This document shows, piece after piece, positions 7,932 to 14,261 of a stretch of 20,547 nucleotides of DNA. Positions within the stretch are counted from its first letter, which is position 1; every line of letters starts with the position of its first letter. The DNA lies in assembly GCA_030620005.1 (NCBI GenBank), contig JAUXAJ010000054.1, positions 1-20,547 of the forward strand, given 5' to 3'. Under the pieces are notes generated by a model. The model worked only from the letters and a program-made list of their open reading frames with translations, was not told where the DNA came from and did no database searches. This DNA is from Promethearchaeota archaeon (GTDB lineage Archaea; Asgardarchaeota; Lokiarchaeia; Sigynarchaeales; SOKP01). A program made the position numbers and the translations under genes.

Positions 7932-8567
7932 TCATTTACCTCCAAAAAAATTATCGATTAATTTCACACCTTCAGAAGCATCGTCACAATGCATGACTCC
8001 AATATTTTCCGCAAATTGTTCGCTAGTAGCTGCCCCTCCTATAATTATTTTCAATTTATCTCGAAGTCCTTTTTCTTCAAGTAAATTTATAACCTCAACG
8101 ATGCTTTCAAGCGTGGGATTCATTAAGGTTGACAATGCAAGGACATCAGCATTGTGTTTTTTAATTGCATCCATGAATGTTTCTGGTTTTACATTTCGAC
8201 CGCAATCAATTACATCATATCCAGAAGCTTCAAGAAAGGTTTTTGTCAAATTCTTTCCTATATCGTGGATATCTCCCCGAACTACACCAATAACAACTGT
8301 TTTTTTCTTTTCCACTTCACTTGCTTTCATGTGCGGTTTTAATACTTCTAATGCGTCATACAAGGCGTCCGCAGAAATTATTATCTCCGGAAGAAAATAT
8401 TCTCGTTTTGCGTATAATTCACTAACAGTTCTCATTCCAATATTCAAACCGTTTATTATTGCATCGTTGATGTCTAGCCCCTGAGTAATCACTTCTTTTG
8501 CCAAGGAAATTGCCTTTTCTGAATCTCCTTCAATAATAGATTGTGATAATTTTTCTAATATACTCAT
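7932..8567 (-). CDS. Corrinoid (cobalamin-binding) methyl-carrier protein, MtbC/MttC-like
   Basis: A 211-residue corrinoid protein with the two usual domains. Residues about 1-85 are a helical cap (B12-binding-2 type). Residues about 88-211 are a Rossmann-like cobalamin domain with the base-off motif D99-x-H101-x2-G104 ('GDIHDIGKN'), where H101 is the lower axial cobalt ligand. The 'STLMNPT' (146-152) and 'IIGGAATSEQFAENIG' (175-190) loops that wrap the nucleotide tail are present. Such proteins receive a methyl group from a substrate-specific methyltransferase (methylamines, methanol, glycine betaine, methoxylated aromatics) and pass it to an MtaA/MtbA-like enzyme, here encoded immediately downstream. 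No MttB/MtbB/MtaB-type partner or RamA-type reactivator is in the window, so the substrate is unknown. Confidence 0.9.
   Translation of the reverse strand: MSILEKLSQSIIEGDSEKAISLAKEVITQGLDINDAIINGLNIGMRTVSELYAKREYFLPEIIISADALYDALEVLKPHMKASEVEKKKTVVIGVVRGDIHDIGKNLTKTFLEASGYDVIDCGRNVKPETFMDAIKKHNADVLALSTLMNPTLESIVEVINLLEEKGLRDKLKIIIGGAATSEQFAENIGVMHCDDASEGVKLIDNFFGGK
7938..7943 (-). promoter_or_regulatory. Shine-Dalgarno GGAGGT inside the corrinoid gene end
   Basis: On the - strand GGAGGT sits within the last codons of the corrinoid gene, 9 nt before the methyltransferase ATG at 7928. It fixes that start and supports coupled translation. Confidence 0.75.
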
Positions 8568-8590
8568 AATAGTAATTTATAACGTTTCTA

Positions 8591-8598
8591 TTATTAAA
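8591..8598 (-). promoter_or_regulatory. Candidate TATA box for the corrinoid-methyltransferase operon
   Basis: TTTAATAA on the - strand is centred about 27 nt before the ATG at 8567. That would put transcription start at or next to the start codon (leaderless). No ribosome-binding site precedes the ATG. Tentative because of AT richness. Confidence 0.3.
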
Positions 8599-8613
8599 CT
8601 TTTCAAAATAAAG

Positions 8614-8633
8614 AAAAAAAGGGGAAAAAAAAA
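8614..8633 (-). terminator. Double T-tract terminator after the repeat membrane protein gene
   Basis: Read on the - strand, nine T, four C and seven T follow just after the stop of the 8637-9200 gene. This separates that gene from the corrinoid operon, which therefore probably has its own promoter. Confidence 0.5.
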
Positions 8634-8636
8634 TAT

Positions 8637-9200
8637 TTAACTCTCAATATTTACGGAATTGAATTTAAAACCAGCTCCACAGTGAATGCAAAAAGCAAGT
8701 CCTTTGTCAGATAAATGTTGGCTCATAGAGTCAGTAAATTTTGCTCCACATTCACCACAAAAAGCTATTTTTTCAGGAATATTCTGAATAATTTTTCGTG
8801 GGATGGGCGTTTTTGTTTTGATAGGTTCTTCAATTCGAGGGGTGGGTTGTTGCTCTTGCTTTTTAGGTCTAGGTTTTCCAGAGATTAAATAGTAAAGGCC
8901 CTCAAAAAGCTTGTAAAGACCAAGGAAAAGTCCATAGAAAAGATAATACAAGCCTTTTAGCATGTAATACAACAAGTAGGCAACACCTTTTAGAACGTAA
9001 TATATTAGATAAGCAATGCCTTTTATGAGGTAATAGATGCCAACTCCAATAAGCACTAATATTGCAGTAATTCCAACAGCAATTAATATTTGTTCGTATA
9101 ATGGTAAAGCCATGAACCAATTTGCTACATCTCCCCAAGTTATTGTAAAACCATTGTTGGAAAAAAAGGTAAATTCCGACCATTTACTCCAATTAACCAT
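8637..9200 (-). CDS. Membrane protein with 11-residue Tyr/Leu/Gly repeats and a C-terminal zinc ribbon
   Basis: A 187-residue protein of no family I recognise. Residues about 37-55 are a membrane segment. Residues 56-106 are built from 11-residue repeats with the pattern YYxxKGxxYLx: YYLIKGIAYLI (56-66), YYVLKGVAYLL (67-77), YYMLKGLYYLF (78-88), YGLFLGLYKLF (89-99) and a partial EGLYYLI (100-106). Eleven residues is three helical turns, so Tyr, Lys-Gly and Leu would line up along a continuous helix lying in or along the membrane. A Pro/Lys/Glu-rich linker (about 108-140) leads to a zinc ribbon with C148-x2-C151 and C171-x2-C174. The topology suggests a membrane stalk or oligomeric helix bundle carrying a cytoplasmic zinc ribbon. 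The start is supported by GTGAT 6 nt before the ATG. It is flanked by a strong T-tract terminator and is probably monocistronic. Confidence 0.75.
   Translation of the reverse strand: MVNWSKWSEFTFFSNNGFTITWGDVANWFMALPLYEQILIAVGITAILVLIGVGIYYLIKGIAYLIYYVLKGVAYLLYYMLKGLYYLFYGLFLGLYKLFEGLYYLISGKPRPKKQEQQPTPRIEEPIKTKTPIPRKIIQNIPEKIAFCGECGAKFTDSMSQHLSDKGLAFCIHCGAGFKFNSVNIES
8904..9035 (-). repeat. Four tandem 33-bp coding repeats (11-residue units)
   Basis: These bases encode residues 56-99 of the zinc-ribbon membrane protein: four successive 11-codon units, followed by a partial fifth. The first three units are closest to each other, for example in the stretch read on the + strand as GTAATA...CCTTTTA; the fourth has diverged. 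The unit was probably expanded by duplication and kept by selection on helix pattern. Confidence 0.7.
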
Positions 9201-9310
9201 TTCTTAATCACTCATATTGTTTTGTTTTTTAATTGTTATTCTTAATTATAATGTGTTAAATATCGATTAAAAAAAAACGGGAGACCAATATTTGATTGAA
9301 TGTGATTATT

Positions 9311-9395
9311 AGGAGATGATATAATAATGTTGAAAATAGGAGTTATTGATGGATTAAATCTTTTTATTTCCAAATTTTATCATAGTTGTAGCTAA
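9311..9395 (+). other. Micro-ORF (22 codons) behind a near-perfect Shine-Dalgarno
   Basis: AGGAGATGAT (9311-9320) matches the archaeal ribosome-binding consensus AGGAGGTGAT at 9 of 10 positions and lies 6 nt before an ATG at 9327. The frame runs 22 codons (beginning MLKIGVIDGLNLF) to a TAA at 9393-9395. It lies in the 209-bp gap between two - strand genes, which otherwise shows nothing. It may be a tiny gene, a decayed gene start, or chance; homology cannot be judged. Confidence 0.25.
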
Positions 9396-9409
9396 ATACG
9401 AGAATGAAA

Positions 9410-10789
9410 TCAGATTCGGTCTAGATTTTGGTTGTACTCATGCATCAGCTTAAATGCTTTTATGGCGTGCTTGATGCTGGTCATGACTGGAATCTTAAAC
9501 TTTACAGCTTGATCTAAAACTTGCTCGAAAACCCACCTCGAACCGAAAACACAAATAACGCAAGGTTTTTCTTGTTCGCTAGATATCTTATTCAAATGTC
9601 TAATGTGAGGCGTGATTGAAAGACCCCATTTTTCCAAGGGCATTTGAGGAACAGAAAAAATAAATAACAATGCATCTACATTCTCATCTTCCATTACTGC
9701 TTTTAGAGATGGAATAAATGTTTGGAATTGAGAAGGTCCTAAATCAACGGGATTCTCCAGATAGCACCAATTGGGTGCGATTTTTTTCATTGATTTTATA
9801 GTATTATCGTCTAATCGTGCTAAAGATAAGCCCTGATTCTCTATTTCGTCGCAAGTTAATATTCCTAAACTTCCTGACCCTGTAATTATAGCTATATTCT
9901 TTCCTTTAGGTAAGGGTTGAGTAGCAAAAACTTGAGCAATGTTAAACATTTCATAGAAATTATTAACGCGAAAAATTGCTGGGTTCTGTTTGATAACTGC
10001 GTCATAAATTTTATCGTTTCCCGCCATTGAAGCAGTGTGACTTTTTATAGCGTTAGAACCACTTTTGCTTCTTCCATTTTTAAGTATTAAAATTGGTTTT
10101 GTAATATTTTTTAGCATATTTAGAAAATCTCTACCTCTGCGCACATCTTCCAAATAGACTGTAATAACTTTTGTATCGGGGTCTCCTTGAAGATATTCCA
10201 GCATATCGGTTTCGTCAACGTCAACTTTATTACCTATTGTGATTGTTTTAGCAAAGCCTATTTTCTGTGAACCCGCCCAGTCTATCATGATGTTGCCTAA
10301 TACGCCAGATTGCGCCACAATAGATATTGTTCCCAAAACACTGCGATCAAAGTCAATTTCAGTAGTAGTGAATTTGTTACGAAAGTTCGTAACGCCAACA
10401 CAGTTGGGACCTATAATTCTTATGTCATGATCTCTTGCGATTTGTTCAATTTGTTCCTGAATTTTGATATATTTTTCAATGCCAGTTTCTTTAAAACCCG
10501 CAGTTTCGATAATAATTCCTTTCACTTTCATTTTCACACAATCTTTTACAGCTTGAAGGACATTATCGTTTCCAATAATTATTATGGCTAAATCAATTTC
10601 GTTTGGTATATCATTCACATTTTTATATGCGTTATGCCCAAATACAGTATCCTTCGTTAAACTTACGGGATACGCATTAAAATTAGATTCTAAAAGATAT
10701 TTAGTCGTGCCATATCCAAATTTAGGCGTTTCTGATGCTCCGATAATTGCTATTGTTTTAGGATCAAAAAAAAAGTTTAGTTCTGACAT
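9410..10789 (-). CDS. ADP-forming acyl-CoA synthetase (acetate-CoA ligase) alpha subunit
   Basis: A 459-residue protein of the NDP-forming acyl-CoA synthetase family, which converts acyl-CoA, ADP and phosphate to acid, CoA and ATP and is a main ATP-yielding step of archaeal fermentation. Domains: CoA-binding Rossmann domain (about 5-98, 'IAIIGASETPKFG'), a succinyl-CoA-ligase-like region with 'IGPNCVG' (126-132), 'VAQSGVLG' (158-165) and 'GNKVDVDETD' (186-195), the phospho-His loop with H251 in 'KSHTASMAGND', and a C-terminal flavodoxin-like domain (about 295-455, 'IITGSGSLGILTCDE'). The length and order match the separate alpha subunit; the ATP-grasp beta subunit is not adjacent and not in the window. 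A TATA-like ATTTTAAAAT about 26 nt before the ATG, and no ribosome-binding site, suggest a leaderless mRNA. Acyl specificity is unknown. Confidence 0.9.
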   Translation of the reverse strand: MSELNFFFDPKTIAIIGASETPKFGYGTTKYLLESNFNAYPVSLTKDTVFGHNAYKNVNDIPNEIDLAIIIIGNDNVLQAVKDCVKMKVKGIIIETAGFKETGIEKYIKIQEQIEQIARDHDIRIIGPNCVGVTNFRNKFTTTEIDFDRSVLGTISIVAQSGVLGNIMIDWAGSQKIGFAKTITIGNKVDVDETDMLEYLQGDPDTKVITVYLEDVRRGRDFLNMLKNITKPILILKNGRSKSGSNAIKSHTASMAGNDKIYDAVIKQNPAIFRVNNFYEMFNIAQVFATQPLPKGKNIAIITGSGSLGILTCDEIENQGLSLARLDDNTIKSMKKIAPNWCYLENPVDLGPSQFQTFIPSLKAVMEDENVDALLFIFSVPQMPLEKWGLSITPHIRHLNKISSEQEKPCVICVFGSRWVFEQVLDQAVKFKIPVMTSIKHAIKAFKLMHEYNQNLDRI

Positions 10790-10810
10790 TGAGACTTGAA
10801 TGGTTTAGAT

Positions 10811-10820
10811 ATTTTAAAAT
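10811..10820 (-). promoter_or_regulatory. Candidate TATA box for the acyl-CoA synthetase gene
   Basis: The palindromic ATTTTAAAAT is centred about 26 nt before the ATG at 10789, the usual distance from an archaeal TATA box to the transcription start. Transcription would begin at the start codon. Confidence 0.35.
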
Positions 10821-10900
10821 AATAAATAATAATTAATAAAATAAAATATAGAGTAAAAATATTGTAGTTTAAAACATAATTTTTTGATTTATTAGTGACA

Positions 10901-11479
10901 ATGAGCACCATTAATGCTTGTAAAAAATTTCCAGTTGTCTGTCCAATCTGTAAGGAAATAAAAGATGTCGAGATTCCCGAATCTATAATAAATCAAGCGT
11001 CCCAATTAACCACTGTATCGATCCCTAAAAATTTAGTCTGCCAACATCATTTTCAAATATTTGTTGATAAAAATTTTAGAGTTCGCGGATATCAAAGAGT
11101 TGATTTTGAATTAAAATCGGAAAATAGAGAAGATCAATTAGATTTCGAAAAAAATGTTGGTGATGATAACAAGCGCGACGAAGAACTACTTAATAATCTA
11201 ATCTTAAACGGCAATAACGTCACGTGTAGACCAAAAAAAACATTAGAACAAGATACTACTGTTCGCAATAACGAAAAAATGCCATTAAAACAAAAAAAGA
11301 TGACTTTAAAGGAAATATACGATGAATTTTGGGAATTCATTGACGAAGATAACGAAGAATTTCAAGATTTTATCGTTAAAGATAATAGAAGAAAAAAATA
11401 TTTAACATCTGATAGGAAACTTGGTGTGAAGGAAAATTATTTAGAATTAAAACACGAAAATAATTTGAATTACATTTAG
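10901..11479 (+). CDS. Small zinc-ribbon protein with a charged C-terminal half
   Basis: A 192-residue protein from ATG 10901 (a GTG at 10895 would add two residues; neither has a ribosome-binding site). Residues about 10-70 form a compact domain with probable zinc ligands C14-x2-C17 and C47-x-H49-H50, followed by 'FQIFVDKNFRVRGYQRVDFE' (51-70). I associate this domain pattern, with 'LTTVSIP' before the second Cys, with uncharacterised Asgard archaeal proteins, from memory only. The second half is highly charged (KSENRED, GDDNKRDEE, EFIDEDNEEF), low in hydrophobics and probably mainly helical or disordered. There are no membrane segments. It may be an adaptor with a zinc-binding head and a flexible tail. 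It precedes the sulfatase in the same direction with a 108-bp gap, so co-transcription is uncertain. Confidence 0.7.
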   Translation: MSTINACKKFPVVCPICKEIKDVEIPESIINQASQLTTVSIPKNLVCQHHFQIFVDKNFRVRGYQRVDFELKSENREDQLDFEKNVGDDNKRDEELLNNLILNGNNVTCRPKKTLEQDTTVRNNEKMPLKQKKMTLKEIYDEFWEFIDEDNEEFQDFIVKDNRRKKYLTSDRKLGVKENYLELKHENNLNYI

Positions 11480-11587
11480 GTTTCCATTCCCTTTGATGAT
11501 TTATCTCACTTTAATAAAGTTTAATTATATTTTCTAAATTTATTATAATCAATTTTAACAACAAAAAATATATATAATTAAAAATCA

Positions 11588-13066
11588 ATGAGAATAGTAT
11601 ATATTGATATTGATACTCTAAGACCTGATCATCTGGGTTGCTATGGTTACCATCGAAATACATCCCCGAATATTGACAACATCGCTAAGGAAGGCACGAT
11701 CTTTACTGAATGCTATGCTTCTGACGCACCTTGCTTGCCTTCTAGAGCATCACTTTTTACTGGACGATTCGGCATTCATTCTGGGATCGTTGGGCACGGT
11801 GGAACTGCCGCGGATTTAAGGTTAACTGGAGCCAGTAGAGGTTTTACTGACGGAAATCTTGACCAATCTTGGATAAATAAATTAAGGCGAGCAGGTTATT
11901 ACACGGTTTCAGTCTCTCCTTATGCTGAAAGGCACTCTGCATTTTGGTTCTACTCTGGTTGGAACGAAATGTATAATCCTGGCAAGCGCGGCTTAGAAAT
12001 TGCGGACGATATATTCGTTCACGCCGAAAAATGGTTAAATGATAAAGGAAAAAAAGATAAATGGTTTCTACATTTGAATATTTGGGACCCTCATACGCCT
12101 TATCGCACTCCAGAATCGTTTGATAATCCTTTTGAAAAAGAACCCGTTCCATCTTGGATAACAGTCGACATCATCAACGATCACAGGAAAAGTTATGGTC
12201 CACATTCGGCACGCGAGCCTGGTGGTTTTGGATCACGGTTAGAAACAAGTTTTTTGAGTAGAGCATTTCCTAGATTCGCTATTACAGAGATTGAAAGTTT
12301 AGAAGATTATAAAAAGTGGATTGATGGATACGATGTAGGCATTAGGTACGCAGACGATTTTGTTGGCAAGGTCGTCGCAATCCTTAAAAATCTGAAGATC
12401 TACGACGATACGCTAATAATGATCAGCGCTGATCACGGTGAAAATCAAGGCGAGCTAAATGTATACGGCGATCACGCTACTGCGTGTCATGTAACAAATC
12501 GGGTTCCAATGATTATTAAATGGCCTGGCAAAAATTGGGCAAAAAAATGTAACTCTTTTATTTACACGACAGATATGGCAGCCACTATAATAGAAAGCGT
12601 GGGACAAAGAGTACCCGATTTTTGGGACGGCCAAAGTTTCTATAAAGAAATAGAAAATAGTGAGAATTTTGGAAGAGATTATCTCGTGATCAGCCAGAAT
12701 GCATGGAGTTGCCAGCGCACCGTTCGATTTGACAATTGGACGCTTATAAGAACTTATCATACTGGTTTAAAAAATTTTCCAGAAATAATGCTCTTTGATT
12801 ATGATAACGATTTTCACATGACAAAAAATTTGGTTAAAGAAAAACCTAACATAGTAAACCAGGGGTTACGCTATCTAAACGAATGGCATGCAAACATGAT
12901 GAAATCATCGCCATCAAATATCGATCCCATGTGGATTGTTATTAGAGAAGGTGGACCTTTTCACACGCGAGAAAAACTGAACTCATATATTAAAAGATTA
13001 AAAAGAACTGGAAGAGAGCAATTGATTAAGGTAATTCTCGATAAAAAGGAGCCTTATAAATTATAG
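11588..13066 (+). CDS. Sulfatase (Cys-type, formylglycine-dependent), cytoplasmic
   Basis: A 492-residue enzyme of the sulfatase (alkaline phosphatase) superfamily that hydrolyses sulfate esters. The activation signature C49-L-P51-S52-R53 ('APCLPSRASLFTG') is intact. The Cys must be converted to formylglycine by a maturase, and in an anaerobe the radical-SAM anSME is expected; none is in the window. Metal-site residues are visible in 'DIDTLRPDHLG' (D7, D9, R12) and 'SADHGENQG' (D282-H283). 'NIWDPHTPY' (164-172) and the C-terminal 'LFDYDNDFHMTKNL' are typical of the family. There is no signal peptide, so it acts inside the cell, presumably on imported oligosaccharides. With GH4, GH38 and a mannose/lyxose isomerase in the same 20 kb, sulfated glycans are a reasonable substrate guess. 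Phosphonate hydrolase activity is a family alternative. Confidence 0.9.
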   Translation: MRIVYIDIDTLRPDHLGCYGYHRNTSPNIDNIAKEGTIFTECYASDAPCLPSRASLFTGRFGIHSGIVGHGGTAADLRLTGASRGFTDGNLDQSWINKLRRAGYYTVSVSPYAERHSAFWFYSGWNEMYNPGKRGLEIADDIFVHAEKWLNDKGKKDKWFLHLNIWDPHTPYRTPESFDNPFEKEPVPSWITVDIINDHRKSYGPHSAREPGGFGSRLETSFLSRAFPRFAITEIESLEDYKKWIDGYDVGIRYADDFVGKVVAILKNLKIYDDTLIMISADHGENQGELNVYGDHATACHVTNRVPMIIKWPGKNWAKKCNSFIYTTDMAATIIESVGQRVPDFWDGQSFYKEIENSENFGRDYLVISQNAWSCQRTVRFDNWTLIRTYHTGLKNFPEIMLFDYDNDFHMTKNLVKEKPNIVNQGLRYLNEWHANMMKSSPSNIDPMWIVIREGGPFHTREKLNSYIKRLKRTGREQLIKVILDKKEPYKL

Positions 13067-13071
13067 GAGAG

Positions 13072-13185
13072 ATGCAAGCAACAGCGTGGAGAATAGATAG
13101 AAAAACAAGACACTTAGATTTCTGCAAGACACCTATATTGGGAAAATTAGTGCAAGGTTCAAAATTCACAGGCGAATTAATTTAA
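13072..13185 (+). other. Possible 37-codon ORF following the sulfatase
   Basis: An ATG 5 nt after the sulfatase stop opens a 37-codon frame (beginning MQATAWRIDRKTRH) that ends at a TAA inside the 3' end of the opposite-strand CheC gene. AGGAG overlaps the sulfatase stop, but the spacing to this ATG is short (about 2 nt). It is plausible for termination-reinitiation, yet no homology is recognised and chance is quite possible. Confidence 0.2.
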
Positions 13186-13840
13186 ATAATTTATCTAAAG
13201 TCTTAATACTCGGTATGAAACAAAGAATTCCGTTTAAATTTATCTTTTCAGAGGTAATTTGAATTTTTGTATTAATCATGACTATTGAAGTTATTTTTGT
13301 ATACTTTTTAATCAAATTATTTGTAATTGAACTTAACGCGTCTAAATCCAAGTGCGGAACATCAGGTATTAATTTTATCGACATTTGATTAGCTAAAGCA
13401 CTACAATACGCACCTGCAATAATATTTCCGATTTCTGTAATAAGATTCTTTGCCTCATCGCTTAAATCGTCAATTGAATTTAAATTTTCAAGACTCGAGA
13501 TAGTTCCAGTTTCGCAAATTGAATTAATAAGACCGACAATAGATTCTTTTGTATATAGTTGGATTATTGAAAGATCCATTTTACCCTTGATATCAGATAA
13601 AATGCCGAAGATTTTGACATTTGGGTCACCTAAGATGTATGATAATTCATTGAATGGAATGAGATTTACTCCCGAAAGGGACATATCGAGAGTCTTGTTC
13701 AATAATTGAGATAATGCCGTTACCGCGTTTCCAGCACCTATATTTCCCAATTCCATTAATAAATCTATTTGTTCTTCTGTTAATTTTATTTTCGCTTTTT
13801 TTTGCTTTAATTTTAATCTTTTAAATCTTTCTTTTCCCAT
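13166..13840 (-). CDS. cheC: CheC-like phosphatase (CheC/CheX/FliY family)
   Basis: A protein of about 224 residues with two CheC-type pseudo-repeats. The residue numbers given here count from a GTG at 13849; ATG 13840 is residue 4 and is the preferred start, with a weak AAGTGA before it. The first phosphatase motif is E33-x2-N36-x4-N41 in 'MELGNIGAGNA'; the second is E139-x2-N142 in 'TEIGNIIAGAYCSALA', where the last Asn is replaced by Ala147. In the family these Glu/Asn pairs dephosphorylate CheY-P; CheC also partners CheD. The first about 20 residues are a Lys/Arg-rich extension (KKxGKERFKRLKLKQKKAK) that may bind membrane or partners. No CheA, CheY, CheD, MCP or archaellum genes are in the window, so it may act on response regulators other than CheY. 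Family assignment is firm; role in chemotaxis is not. Confidence 0.85.
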   Translation of the reverse strand: MGKERFKRLKLKQKKAKIKLTEEQIDLLMELGNIGAGNAVTALSQLLNKTLDMSLSGVNLIPFNELSYILGDPNVKIFGILSDIKGKMDLSIIQLYTKESIVGLINSICETGTISSLENLNSIDDLSDEAKNLITEIGNIIAGAYCSALANQMSIKLIPDVPHLDLDALSSITNNLIKKYTKITSIVMINTKIQITSEKINLNGILCFIPSIKTLDKLFKLIRL

Positions 13841-13919
13841 TTTTTTCACTTTTCAATTGATAAACTAAAATATTTCTTTCTTTTTAGCAACTTAGCTATC
13901 ACTATAGTTTTAGTACCCT

Positions 13920-13929
13920 CTTATAAATA
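13920..13929 (+). promoter_or_regulatory. Candidate TATA box in the CheC / 55-codon ORF gap
   Basis: CTTATAAATA preceded by ACCC stands out in this gap. Used rightward it would start transcription near 13950, ahead of the small ORF at 13995. Its near-symmetry means leftward use toward the CheC gene is also possible, with a start near 13900. Confidence 0.3.
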
Positions 13930-13994
13930 CTTCTTAAAAAAAAAATTGAAAAATAAAAAAAATATTTCGATGATTTGAAATTACTTTTTTAGAA

Positions 13995-14162
13995 ATGAAG
14001 GAAGATTTGGACACAGACAAAGAAAAACTACAAAATTTTAAAGGAGATGATAAAATTCATAATTTTCTCGAATTTTATATCCCATTTTTAGGAACTTTTA
14101 AGAAATCTATAGTTTTTTTTGAAAAATTAAAAAAAGAGATTAATAAGAATTTAACTTCGTAA
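13995..14162 (+). CDS. Possible 55-residue protein
   Basis: ATG 13995 opens a 55-codon frame to TAA 14160-14162. The N-terminal 20 residues are mostly charged (KEDLDTDKEK), then comes a hydrophobic patch (FLEFYIPFLGTF, about 24-35) and a basic amphipathic helix-like end (FFEKLKKEINKN). It follows a good TATA-like element and lies between CheC (opposite strand) and the sugar isomerase (same strand, 99 nt downstream). There is no clear ribosome-binding site. No family recognised; the 421-bp gap would otherwise be unusually long for this window. It may be a real small membrane-associated protein or chance. Confidence 0.35.
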   Translation: MKEDLDTDKEKLQNFKGDDKIHNFLEFYIPFLGTFKKSIVFFEKLKKEINKNLTS

Positions 14163-14261
14163 TCTTTTATTTCCCCATTCATTAAATCCTATATATTTTA
14201 AAATTATTAAAATAATTTCTTAAAAGCATGTATAATTAAAGTAGAAATAGGCGGTTTTATA

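Noticed and set aside
7993..8484. 163-codon open frame on the + strand
   Set aside because: It lies wholly opposite the corrinoid protein gene, whose motifs are unmistakable; the + strand translation resembles no protein and has no start signal.
8904..9035. 33-bp tandem repeats considered as a CRISPR array
   Set aside because: The repeats are directly adjacent without spacers, diverged, and in frame within a protein as 11-residue units.
11567..11577. TATATATAAT as the sulfatase promoter
   Set aside because: It is only about 16 nt from the ATG, too near for an archaeal TATA box; a similar element near 11540-11550 fits better but is not strong enough to list.
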